Shown one piece after another: positions 53,201-64,000 of a stretch of DNA of 64,000 nucleotides (positions are counted from its first letter, which is position 1; the number at the start of each line of letters is the position of its first letter). The position numbers and the translations under genes were made by a program. The stretch lies in assembly GCF_036711975.1 (NCBI RefSeq), contig NC_091971.1:9741501-9805500 (forward strand), in the 5' to 3' direction. The DNA is from Onthophagus taurus. Its lineage: Eukaryota > Arthropoda > Insecta > Coleoptera > Scarabaeidae. A model generated the notes under the pieces. It saw only the letters and a program-made list of their open reading frames with translations, did not search any database and had not been told where the DNA came from.

Positions 53201-56200
53201 ATGATAGCGTTTTAGAACGATTAAATTCGCTTCTAGAACCAGAAAGATCGCTGCTATTAGCCGAAAAGGGAATCGATATCAACAATCAAGCCAATTCCGA
53301 ATTGATAATTGCCCATCGCGATTTCTATTTCATCGGAACGATGAATCCGGGCGGTGATTATGGAAAGAAGGAACTTTCCCCGGCTTTACGAAATCGATTC
53401 ACCGAAATTTGGAGCGAACCCTGCTCAAATCGGCAAGATTTTATTAACATAATCAATCATAATGTGAAAACCAACGTTTTAGAAACTTATAATATTGGTT
53501 TTGGAGAGCTAATCATGGATTTTATTGATTGGTTTCAAAAAGAAGATATAGGAAAACAGTTCGTATTTTTATTAATATAGTATAACCTTGATATAGCAGA
53601 TCTCGTTATAACGAACTTCGGATATAACGTACAAAATATTTTTAAGTCACTATTAATATTATCTATCCTACTAACAGTGCTAGTGTAAAACTAGAACTAA
53701 CACTAGACATAGAACTAGAAATATTCAGGTTTAGCCCAACGTCTCTCAAGACTGCTAAACCCCTCTCAAACTAACAACACGAATTGAATAAACTAAGCAT
53801 TTGCTAATTCAAAGCGTGAAATAGTAGTATATGTGACGTCACGAACGGGCCTTTGAGCGGTGCACCTCTTAGATTCTACCGTCCTTGGTATAAATATCCG
53901 AATTGATGTGCATTAAAATTATTTATATTATATTCTGTTATATCGAGGTTTTACTACACCCAAATTATTTTTTTTATTTCTTTTAATACCTTTATTATTT
54001 TTTTTTAGATTTTCATTAACAATTCGTGACGTTTTAACCTGGGTGAACTTTATAAACGCTTGTTCAAATAAAATATCGATTAAAGATTTATATTTAAATG
54101 GAGCTTACATAACAATTTTAGATAGTATAGGTTCAGGTGTTCTTAATATTGAAAACAAAGATGTTATTGCAAATATTAAATCAAAATCACGACAATTTTT
54201 ATTAAACACATTAAAAAAATATAATATTAAACCTGACTTAAAAACTAATGTAAATATCAACGATGATGATCAATTTAAAATTGGCCCATTTTCGATTCAA
54301 ATCGGATTCGCTGAAACTCCGGAAACATATTTTTCTTTTCAAGCACCAACAACGTTTTATAACGCGTTAAGAGTTGTTAGAGGGATGCAATTAAATAAAC
54401 CGATATTATTGGAAGGTAGTCCCGGTGTTGGAAAAACTAGTTTAGTAACAGCTTTAGCAAATGCAACACAAAATAAACTTTATCGAGTTAATTTATCAGA
54501 TCAAACTGACATTTCTGATTTATTTGGTGCTGATTTACCCGTGGAAGGTGGAAAAAGTGGCCAATTTTCTTGGAGAGATGGACCCTTACTTCAAGCTTTA
54601 AAGAAAGGTCATTGGGTTTTATTGGACGAATTAAATTTGGCTTCCCAATCAGTACTGGAAGGTTTAAATGCTTGTTTAGATCATAGAGGAGAGATTTTTA
54701 TCCCCGAATTAGGAAAAACTTTTGTTGTAAAAGAAGGAACGAAATTTTTTGGATGTCAAAATCCAATAAGACAAGGTGGATCTAGAAGAGGTCTCCCAAA
54801 ATCATTTTTGAATCGTTTTACACAAGTTTACGTTGAATCGCTCACTTTAAATGATTATCAAATAATTCTAAAATCGCAATTTCCCCAAATTGAGGAAATA
54901 TTAATAGAAACCATGGTTAGGTTTAATACTGAATTAGCAAAAGTATTAAACAGACATTTATTTGGACACTTAGGCGGCCCTTGGGAATATAACTTAAGGG
55001 ATTTAACTAGATGGTGCGAAATTATAACTGAAGATTTTAAAGAAACCGGAAAATTCGAACCCGAGAAATTTATTAATTTGATTTACGCGAATAGATTACG
55101 AAAAGAAGAAGATAGAAATTTAATGAGAGAGTTATTCCAATCTTTTTTTAAAACAAATCCAAATTTAGAACATGGAATTGTTTATGTTACCTTTGATAAG
55201 ATTTTTATTGGTGATACATGGATGAACCGCGAAATTTTCAATTTTAATTTATCTGAAAAAGATTCGAATTTATTGGTGTTGAGAGGTCAAATGAAAAATT
55301 TGAGGGATTTATGTTATTGTGTTAAAATGAATTGGCTAGCTATTCTGGTAAGTTTTATTTCACCATACATTCAGCCATAGATTTAAGAATGAAAAATAAA
55401 AGTGAAAATTTTCTTAATCTTTTTATGTGAAATGTCTCCAAAAAATGTAATGACAATGCAATTTTACTGTACCAAACTAGGAATAATTATTTCATGCCAA
55501 AAAGAATGTTTTATTACAAACTAGTGTCGCAATGCGAACACGAAAACTTTAGTTTAGCTAATTACGTCAGAGTTGCTGAGGTATTCCCCGAAGATCGGAA
55601 GCGCGGAACTTGAGGAATAATTTGTCTGTCAATTATTTATACCCGATAACCTAAATTTCCATGTTAACAGAAATAATGAGTCTTCAAATGGATTATGACA
55701 TTAATTAAAAGGAAATTGAAAAGTTGAGAAGGAGGTTATTACAAAAGCTGGGTAATTTTCTTATTTGTGTCATATTTGTGATGCTGGGCTAAGAAGTAAA
55801 CCCTTATTTAATACTGTGTCTCCAAGGTTAATTCGGACACCACTACTTTTGGATTGGTTAGGTATTGACTACCCCAATTTCTTACAAATACTAGGCGGAT
55901 TTTTGTCTCTTCCAGCAAAGCGCCCTTAATCTCAGGTTTTACTGGAAATTTCATGTTTCCTAACCTTGGCATGTAAATAGTTCCACAATATTTGGGTGGG
56001 ATTTATGTCTAGGGTTTGGAGGTTTGAGATTCTCACTACATAAGAATAATTATACATTATTTTGGATCGTTATCTTGATAGAGTCTGAAAAATAGTTTAT
56101 CCATTATTCCTTCAATCAAGTGTAAAGATCTTAGTCGAGCAACTAAATACAACCCCGACACCATCACATGATCTACCATTATGCTTTACAGTTCTTTATA

Positions 56201-56933
56201 GGTCTCAGTTTTTTTAGATGCAGCTTTCTCTTTAACCATACATATGGCTTACCGTCTCACAAGTAAAGATACCTTACCACCTGACCAGTCTGTAGAGATG
56301 TTAGGGTGTCTAAACATTGCGCGAAAATTTAATCCGATGTTCTGGTTCCTTTTACTAATCAGTGGTTTTCCTCTTCCTTCCTACCTTCCTACCATTTAAA
56401 TCTCAATCATGAAGCATATTTCTGATGGTTGGTATCCTGATTTTTTTCCTAATGAGTACATGAGAAGTGTTGCAGTTGCTGTTCATCGATTGTCTGTACT
56501 GCCGTTATCATTTTTGCCCACCAATTTGTAATTCTGTGTTCCATGATACGTGACAGATACTTCGCGCAGCTTGGATCAGGTTATGATCACTTCATTGCTA
56601 TTAATATTCGAGCTACATCTATACCTGAGGTTACCCCTAACCGCCTATTATTGTTGATTATTGATTTTTAATAAATCTAACGAACCCAAAAGCCGTACAG
56701 ATTAATTCATTACATTATAGAAAATGATTAAGAAAATTTTTCATTTCCAAATCTATGGTTAACTTCACACACGTTCGATTTTTTTATAATAAAGTTTTAT
56801 TCAGGTTGGAGGTACTGGAAGTGGAAAATCAAGTCTCGTGCGAACTTTAGCTGGATTGGCTGGAAAAACATTACTCACTTTACCTGTTACGTCAGCTATG
56901 GACACTTCGGATCTACTAGGCGGCTTCGAACAG
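47242..56933 (+). CDS. Mdn1: MDN1 midasin, 60S assembly AAA+ ATPase, 5' part only
   Basis: Exons 47242-47340, 47523-47743, 47796-48026, 48082-48607, 49981-53558, 54009-55347 and 56805-56933 join in phase to give 2041 codons with no stop. Midasin (Rea1) is a dynein-like ring ATPase of about 5000 residues that strips assembly factors from pre-60S particles. Six P-loops are visible: GPVGSGKT (about residue 298), GETGTGKT (619), GDTSVGKT (1047), GETGCGKT (1354), GSPGVGKT (1687) and GGTGSGKS (2000). Walker B motifs such as LLDEINLA, ILDELNLA and LLDELNLA follow the P-loops. The AAA6 domain is cut after its P-loop; the linker, D/E-rich and MIDAS regions are absent from the window. The donor at 53558 (ACA then GTTCGT) is weak but is the one that keeps phase. 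Three introns carry transposons. There is no sign of pseudogene decay. Confidence 0.92.
48785..49765. mobile_element. CTAG fold-back element, copy 5, split by a Tc1
   Basis: Fold-back sequence at about 48785-48845 and again at 49655-49765 (GGCCTAGAACTAGAAACATT, hairpin, then TTTCTAATTCTAGG) flanks a Tc1 relic. Clear outer TIRs are not seen. It sits in MDN1 intron 4. Confidence 0.65.
49130..49655 (+). pseudogene. Tc1 transposase, frameshifted and internally deleted
   Basis: The N-terminal HTH region starts MSRQKGQTTIEIRKL and needs a frame change near 49190-49245 to continue as HNIIKRFIIHNRVANKRKG. It then reads LSAPKLAIIAENELGKKASG and ARRKPF. The catalytic middle is missing. Sequence resumes at about 49580 with YQDNDPKRKAYKVRSWLLYN, which holds the last part of the DDE core. 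A non-functional relic. Confidence 0.75.
53578..53956. mobile_element. CTAG fold-back element, copy 6, with TIRs
   Basis: The left end is TAGTATAACCTTGATATAGC, continuing as CGTTATAACGAACTTCGGATA. The right end is TATATCGAGGTTTTACTA. One CTAG arm and one GGTTTAGC hairpin remain. It also contains the short repeat shared with 27235-27282. It fills most of MDN1 intron 5. Confidence 0.8.
53833..53895. repeat. Short dispersed repeat shared with 27235-27282
   Basis: GTGACGTCACGAACGGGCCT and then ATTCTACCGTCCTTGGTATA are the reverse complement of the copy 26 kb away. Here it lies inside a fold-back element. Confidence 0.6.
55840..56480 (-). pseudogene. Tc1/mariner transposase relic in MDN1 intron 6
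   Basis: Minus-strand frames give, with many stops and shifts, GRGKPLISKRNQ, a KPYVWLKRKLHLKK-like stretch, IEGIMDKLF, LYQDNDPK and a PRHKSHPNIVELF-like stretch corresponding to the SPDLNPIE-LW motif. The order fits a Tc1 transposase from the DDE core to the C-terminus. It is heavily decayed. Confidence 0.6.
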
Positions 56934-58133
56934 GTATGATTTTTTATCTTTTAATAAATTAGGTGTAACATATAAAAAACAGAATCTGATTTATGCTGAA
57001 TTCTTTATTATTCTACAAAATAATCTCTCAGTACATTTCCATATAAGTATTCATTTTTTGTACACGTTCATAATTATCTATACAAAATTAGATACATTTA
57101 ATACATACTTAATATTTTATTATATCAGATCAGTTCTTTAGCATCACAAAAAGAAAAGAAATTAAAATTATTTTAGACGAACAATTATTATTATTTAGGT
57201 ACATATAGTCAATTCCTATTTCCATTTCGCTGGGTGTCTCGTTACAATACTTGTATTTTTAGGAACGTTCCAATTTTATTTACGATTCATAGATTTTAAG
57301 ATTTTTTAAGTACTATATTAGTTTTAGTGGACACTTCTTAAGTTACCCTTCTTATTCGTTTAGGCAGTGATTTAAAAAATTTATCTTAGTCTTTTTAAAC
57401 ATGTTTTTTTAACTATCATTTTGAGCAATCTTTCACGTTTATTTCTTTTTAACCCACTATTACTCCTACCTCAGATTTTCTTTCGCTAATTTATACACAA
57501 ATTTGTGCGATTAGCTAATGATATCAATACGTGTAATTCAAATGTGACTTTTTGTATCTACTCAACTTTTAATTTATAATTCCCTTGATTGGTCGATATT
57601 TTTAAAAAATATTTCTTCCTTTTTTTTAAAAAGATTTATTTATAGAAGCCAATTCGTTACTTCATTTCAGGATCGAATTTGAACTATAACATATGATTTT
57701 CATGCACTACTTTTAAGATAGAGACAAATGGACACTAGGAGAAGGTGTTATTATGCTTAAATGACTACGTGTTGTTGGTGCTTCCTCGTTTCGGGCTCAT
57801 GTTGTCTCGTGTCGGTTTGATCCACCTCTTAGATTAAAGTGGACTTGTCCCAATCGGGCTACCCATTATCACTGGGTGATCCCAAATCTGGGCTTGAATA
57901 ATGGACTGTTGGCGTTGGCAACAATGTACCATTTATCGGTTCTATTGTCCATGGACTCAAATCGGTGTCTCCCTAAAATAAGGAATGAAAAGAAATTATT
58001 GGTTTGATCTATGATATTCTTTGTAGTATGTGCTAGTTTTTAGCAGTTTTGGATTTTTAAATAAATTCATTGTTTGAATGTTGTGGATTTTAAAATGTAC
58101 AAAATAAAGAATAATGTGTCATGCTCACACCAC
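56934..58133. other. Non-coding DNA between the last MDN1 exon and the GPCR stop
   Basis: I looked for the AAA6 Walker B exon of MDN1 on the plus strand and found nothing compatible. The stretch is AT-rich and probably includes the 3' UTR of the GPCR gene on the minus strand. Confidence 0.5.
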
Positions 58134-61100
58134 TTACATATAATATTTAATTACCATAGAGCTATCGGGGTGGGCGGGAATCGGAAGGGGCGTCTTGAGG
58201 AGCGATATGTCGGCTTGTCTGGGGGGATCAGGCGGCGGGGGGACGTTTGAATTGCCCAGCCAGTGGGGTAGCCATCCGCAGCAAAGGTCCAGGGCTGCCC
58301 TTCGAAGTCCCCTATGTAGAACCAGGAAGAGTGTAGGGTTCACGATGGCGTGAACGTATGATATGTGCAGCGTTATCTGAAACAACGGAACGAAAAGGGT
58401 GGTCGTACGTTATCTTTCTGGGCTTCTTTTATTCCACATCGTAAAGGATCCTCTCCCTGCAGGTACAGGATCCGGGCGGATCGTTCTTAGGACGACGCGT
58501 TTATCCGATTACTGTCACTATTGGCCTACTCTTAACGGGTTTTACCAACAACGGGATTTTTTCGGACCCTCGTAAAATTAACGAGTTTTTTTCTTTTTGT
58601 GATGATAAAGAATAAATGACTTTTTGTTTTTATGGTACTTAAGTACTATTTATTCATTTTAAGATTTATTTAAATATTTTCTTGTATAAGTAAATGCTTT
58701 TTTATCGATCGTAGCATCTAGAAGCCGAAAACCCTAAGGCTGATATACTAAACCGCTACTATCTATTTAAATGAGAATGACTTTTTATAGCAAAGTCTAC
58801 TAAGATAGGTTTTGCAGAAAAAAAATAATATGCCCCAGGATAGTTTATTTTATATTGTGCAACGTGTCTACTTCAATTTACCGAGTGTTGCCGAAGGCTT
58901 GGTGATAGTCGTTCTTTTCAAACGCCCATTACGTACGCAAACATCCTCGCGACCCAAATGCTCGACTCATCCAGACGAAGGCGACTATGGGCCCCCCCAT
59001 TAAAATTTATGGCTCAGATTACGGCATTAGCCCGCTAGAAAGTATCGGCATAAATCATTTTCTGGACGAGTTAAGATCGTGCGTTTACCCTCAAAATCCG
59101 AAATGACGCTCTTAAAAGGGTTGTCGGTTTCACCCTCGAATATGTCATCGGCCACGTATTCATTTGTTTGCGACTAGGCACCAGGGATTGCTCGTTTTTT
59201 TATAACGGCTTGACTCTCTTGAACTTGTGCGCGTGGAATAAAAAATACAGGGAGCGGCGGCGTTGGGTATGGAACGTGACCGGTTTTCATGAATATGGAA
59301 ATACGGCCTGGATGTACGTTTTTAACATTTGAGTTCGCTTTTATTTGTTTTTCTGGATGATTCTTTGAAATATGTATTGAACGTTTATATTAAATTAAAA
59401 TGAAACTTATCATATGAGTTGCCAATTCGTTTCGGGTGGTTCATAATTTCATGTTCGGGAGGTCTTAGTGAGAGCATAAACACTTGGAATCAAACTTCGA
59501 TCGTCGTTTCCGAGTTCAGGTGTTTTCCAGGAGAATTTAATAAGTTCTATAGCGCCATTGTGTCTGTGGAGTTTTAGGGTACCGCGAGGGTGGCTTCGTA
59601 AATCGAAATTTCGTCTCTGATCGGCAGATGTTATAAATGGTGTTTTGGAGATTTGACAAATTTTACCCTTGGGCGTTCGATGATGAATATAGGAACTTTT
59701 TTGTGGTATCGTTTTTGGACCGATTTCTTACCTCGTGTCCTAATGGGTTTCCAAGGACCGGGTGGTTTACTAACGTGACGAAAAACAGTGGTCCCCAAAA
59801 TAATACGTAAGCAGCCGTTATAATAACGAACATTTTCACTCGTTGGACTCCGTCTCTTTCCATTCTGTCTAAATATTCGCGCATTTTTCTGTGTTCTTCT
59901 AAAGCACCTGATACCTGTAAGGAACAGAGAAGAGAAATGTATAAATCTGGAATGATATGTTGTTTGATAAAAATATTTCTGCTTTGGTGTACTTTTTCCT
60001 TATAAATTTAAAGCTATCTCACGGACGGTTTTTGTTCCCTACTTTTCCCCTTTAAATTTATGCTGTAATTTCGCATAATTTATGCGATAGGGGAATGAAA
60101 TATCCTGCGAAATTTGTTTTGGAACTTTTCCTACTTATAAGTCTTGAAATCTGAGCTGAGCGCGGACGGCACAATTGAACCGTTGCGTTCAACTGTCAAC
60201 TGTTTCGATACTAAATTTACATTCGAACAAAGCGGACCCGTGTTACACGTTTCGCGCGTCCGCTCGGAAACCGCCTTCGTTCCTTGCCTTTTAGACGATA
60301 CGGACGTGGTGATTTAAATCGATTTCGGGTACGAACCCGATTAATTCTCTTACACGCGAATCGGAGGCGGCCGCCTCCTGTACCGGAATCAATATGGGAT
60401 GAAATACGTTCATTCGGGCCTTGGATGAGCATATGATTTACGCGATTTATCCCCGGTTTGCGCTCTAAATGTTCGTAGCTTACACTCGAATCGTAAACGT
60501 TGATGGTTTGATATATTGGTGATTTACCAGTCCTTTCAAAAGTTACAACCGATTTATTACTTTTTTCCAAACATCAAATATTAACTCAATGATTGATGTG
60601 TTTTGATTTAAAATGTCCTAGTAACGGTGCTTGTGTAAAACTAACACTATACCTAGAACTAGGAACATTCGGGTTTAGCCAAGCGTCTCTTAAGACGGCT
60701 AAACCCGAATGATTCTAGTTCTAGGTATAGTGTTAGTTTTAGTAACAGTGCCAGTGTAAAACTAGAACTAACACTAGACCTAGAACTAGAAACATTCGGG
60801 TTTAGTGTTAGTTCTAGTTGTTATTTAGCGTTAGATTTTAGTATATTTTTCTTGAACTAAATGTAGAACTAACATTAGACTTATAACTAGAAATATTCGG
60901 GTTTCGCCGTCTTAAGGGACGCTTGGCTAAACCCGAATGTTTCAAGTTCTGGGTCTTGTATTAGTTGTAGTGCTAATGTTAGTTCTAGTTTTATTTATTA
61001 TTCACCGTTAGATTGTTGTATACTTTTCATTGTACTAATAACTAGAGCTAACACTAGAACTAGACAGTTTCGTGTTTAGCGGTGCATCTTCAGATTATGA

Positions 61101-63433
61101 ATAAAATTTTGCAGATTATTAATTAAAAATTTTGCATACAACGAACACTCCCTTCCCTGTATTAATCTATGTTTTACTGTATTTTTGTTTAGCGAGGTTT
61201 ATAACTTAGGATGAAGTGTTAAGCAAGGTTCTCCCCGATGTAATTAAGTACGTAGTCATCATACCTGTTCACCTGACAGAAGTTACGTGAAATATTTTAA
61301 TATTATGCAGGTTTAATCGTCCACCCTCCGGTTCTGCCACCCCGTATTAAGTTCCTGCAGGCCTCTAAATTATGTTTCATTCATTAAGTAAAGTGGAAGG
61401 GGTCTTGGAGCTCTGGTTTACGCCCCGCCGACGTCGACGCCGTTTACGTTTACACTTTACACGTTTAACCAACTGAACGACTTGGTCCACGTCGGACCGT
61501 TTAGTGTTTTACCCTGTATTGCGGGTTTTAGTTTCTAGAAAAGAGAGAAACTCAACGCGCCACTAAAACGCTTTTCTTTTTAAAATTTAATTAAAACGTG
61601 GTTAATAACAGTTAGCTTGTAAAAGGTTTTTTTGATAAAAATCTTGTAACCTGGTTCTATTTTTAGTTACTATTTTTGAGAAATCAATCAATAACGTATC
61701 AATAGTATTTTTTTATTGCATTTTGCTTACCCGTTCACCGTTGACGTTGGTCTGGTGAGATGCACTAGTGTCGTTTCCGATGGGTCCCCCGGGTATAGTG
61801 GGGACTCTTCCACCACCCGTCACGTTAACGAGCGTAGTAACCAGGCCTGCGACCCGTACGGCCTCCACGTTCGCTTTCGTCAAGTCCCTGTGGAGCTTTC
61901 GCAAGTGGAATAGCGTCAAGAGGACACACACTATATTTACGGCGATCCAGAGCGCGTTCAGGATGTAGTGTCGCAGAGGGCCGTGAATCAAAGGGCAAGA
62001 GGGTGCTCTGTGACCCGGTTCGCCCGGCGCGGCCAAAGCACCTAAGACACAAAAAAAGAAAGGTGAGAGAATCCCTAATAAGTTTCACAATTTCGTCGCG
62101 AGAATAGAGATGAGAACGGAAGGAACAAAAGGTGCAAGTGTTATAACGGGGAAAATTTTTACGTACGGTCTTTTTAAAAGACTGAAAAAAACATGCGGAA
62201 TAATTCACGGCTGACAAGCTAAAATTCCGCTGGATTCTCGTGCCAAAAACAAGAAATCCAATTTGTGACAACCGCGTAATCCTCGGACGCTTCCATTAAA
62301 ACAAAATGAAAATAAGGGCGCGTCGCGGGTTTCAGGATTTTCGCTCCCATTGCTGATTGTATCAGTTAACAAACTTATTAACTCTGTAGTTTAATTTTGG
62401 ACCGAGTTTCGAGTTTTGCTTTTTCGTGCGGGAAAACGTCAACTTTTTCAGAGCTCGGGTCGTTTAAGCACTTGAGGCGTTTCAATTAAGCCCGCGGAGG
62501 GTTTAAAGCGGCCTCACGACGACCACTCACCTCGTCAGGGCAATTGTGCCGTTGGCTGTTTGCTAACACGCGAAGTCGGCTCGTGTCCTTCCCCAAAAAA
62601 GCCCTCCAGAAATCCTCAAGTTTGATTTTAAACCCCACATCGTTAAAACGAAACGCTTTACAACTTCGTTATCGCCGTGAAATTGGATTATTTACAAGTT
62701 TGTTAGAATCTCGTGGCTTTCGCATTTATAATTTAATATTTTGAAAGTTTAAAAAACTGAAACACTTTGAAAGCTCGCGATTTTAACTTTGATACATTTG
62801 TAGAAGTTCAGTTGTGTGTGGAGATCGGTTTTGCGATAAAGTCCACCGCAGGTTCCTGGCATCGAATCCGGTTGAAAATTTATACCATCCGGACCAGTAA
62901 ATTTCAAAACGATCCTTGGCATTCATCCGCAGATATATAATAAAATACCTGTGTTACTCGACCTTACCCAGTAAATTCGCACTATGTCTACCTAGTTGAA
63001 ATGATAGATTCCCGACAACAATCTAGCATTCCTTAAGCACTCTCGACCTTATTAGCATTCGACAAGCCCTAAGTGCACATGCTCTTCGTTGCCACACGTA
63101 CCCGATAGGAACGTCGGACCTAAATTGATGGTAATAGAGGCGAACCAAATCATGAAGGTGCCGAATAGAACACACTGCGGCGAATCCATCAAGAGAGGCG
63201 CCTCCGCATATTCGGAATCGTCGCTTTCGTCGTCTGGAAATATCGGGGAGTCGTTCAAGACTGTCGTCAACATGTTAACTGTGGCGACGGTCACTAACAG
63301 TAGAAATGCTGTCTCAACCAGCGAGCACTTGTGCACTGGTTGACAGTGCAATATAGACATTCCTAAGGGTAATAATAGGGCGGCCCTCGCACAGTCCACA
63401 ACTCCCTGATGAAACAGTAACCCTTGGGACCAC
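58134..63433 (-). CDS. Orphan class A (rhodopsin-like) GPCR, 5' end missing
   Basis: Exons 63433-63102, 62041-61731, 59914-59732 and 58376-58134 join in phase. They encode helices 2 to 7. TM2-TM3: CARAALLLPLGMSILHC, VETAFLLLVTVATVNMLTTV. TM4: VLFGTFMIWFASITINLG. TM5: YILNALWIAVNIVCVLLTLF. TM6: MFVIITAAYVLFWGPLFFVT. TM7: ISYVHAIVNPTLFLVLHRG, an NPxxF variant of NPxxY. A CC pair in the tail (ALDLCCGW) may be palmitoylated. The third intracellular loop is long and partly basic. The start codon, N-terminus and TM1 are not in the window. I place it among insect orphan receptors without a known ligand and would not assign a symbol. It lies antisense to MDN1, possibly within its intron. Confidence 0.85.
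60617..61182. mobile_element. CTAG fold-back element, copy 7
   Basis: A long CTAG-hexamer core with several inverted arms and GGGTTTAGCC hairpins. The right end (CGAACACTCCCTTCCCTGTA, then TTTTACTGTA) matches the right flank of copy 4 (AACACTCCCTTCCCCATATT). The left TIR seems lost. It lies in the GPCR intron between the TM5 and TM6 exons. Confidence 0.75.
62042..63101 (-). other. GPCR intron, no gene seen
   Basis: Intron between the TM4 and TM5 exons. Several overlapping open frames on both strands have no family similarity. A CpG-richer stretch lies at about 62270-62560. Confidence 0.5.
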
Positions 63434-64000
63434 CTGGAACAAAACGAAAAAGAAATATTTTCTAGGTAGTTTTGTACAAACAGAAAAGAATAAAAAGTAA
63501 AGAAAACTGGAGTTGAAAAATAATCCCTGTACTGGATTATTATCCCGGTTAACAATAAACCAGCATTATCATCAGCTGGGACCAGTGATTAGTAGCTTAC
63601 GAGTTATCTGCGAGTAATTACGAATGCCCCACCCCCCCGTAGTTCTGTTTATGGCTACGGTACGCGATTACATATGTAACGGGAACACATAACGTTTCCA
63701 TCGCACAATTTCTCTATCCCTATGTTATTCTTCAATCTATAGGTGCAACTTTCCGTTGTGATTAAAGACTCTCGAGCGTTGTACGGACGCAAAATTCGGC
63801 GGCGTTTCTCTAGGATTTTGTATAATTGAGCAAGTCATGAATATGCATAGCACGCTCATCGTACCAAGCTACGTCCGACCCGGATTTACTCGACATCGGA
63901 CGATGTTTCCCGGGCGTACAAGGGATATAAACGATGATTGAAGATTGAAAAACATGAGATACTTTAATCAACAAGCTGCATTATTATCCAACAACTTAGG
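63434..64000. other. Upstream intron or flank of the GPCR
   Basis: The exon at 63433 begins in mid-codon, so at least one more coding exon lies upstream. No TM1-like hydrophobic exon is seen before the window edge. Confidence 0.5.

Noticed and set aside
47242-56933. MDN1 as a truncated pseudogene
   Set aside because: All seven exons keep phase, the P-loops and Walker B motifs are intact, and the last exon ends at a proper donor, so absence of the rest is better explained by an intron or assembly issue.
60217-60570. 117-aa basic frame on the same strand as the GPCR, between its exons
   Set aside because: No membrane helix or family match, and the flanking exons already join in phase without it.

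Overview
The window looks like nuclear DNA of an insect. It is AT-rich and its genes are split by introns with canonical GT/AG sites. It holds a Rebers-Riddiford cuticular protein gene, a single CXXC-type TET gene and several decayed DNA transposons of kinds common in arthropods. A beetle is plausible, but the sequence alone does not fix the order. Every exon junction given here was placed by hand from splice sites and reading phase, and the phases close exactly in all eight genes.

Layout, left to right. A 20-kb TET dioxygenase gene lies on the minus strand (1362-21505, seven exons). About 3.9 kb of intergenic DNA separates it from a head-to-head MARCH1/8-type membrane E3 ubiquitin ligase on the plus strand (25435-27017). 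A block of decayed hAT and piggyBac DNA follows. Next come CHMP1 (ESCRT-III, minus), a secreted CPR cuticular protein (minus, with a 172-bp satellite-like array in its first intron), a divergent PKG-like kinase (minus) and the 40S assembly factor TSR1 (minus). MDN1/midasin, the 60S assembly AAA ATPase, follows on the plus strand, but only its first 2041 codons are present. The last 6 kb hold four exons of an orphan class A GPCR on the minus strand, whose first exon or exons lie beyond the right edge.

Themes. TSR1 and MDN1, one for each ribosomal subunit, are divergent across 392 bp that contain a CACGTG E-box. MDN1 shows all six AAA P-loops and then no further exon in the remaining 7 kb. Either the GPCR sits inside a very large MDN1 intron, or the region is rearranged or misassembled.

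The most unusual signal is a dispersed fold-back element family seen as seven copies, six of them in introns. It is built from CTAG-rich hexamers arranged as long inverted repeats, with hairpins carrying GGGTTTAGCC or its complement. Several copies end in pogo/Tc1-like terminal repeats with a TA target. Two copies contain other transposons (a hAT and a Tc1). A second, unrelated nested MITE pair sits in the large TET intron.
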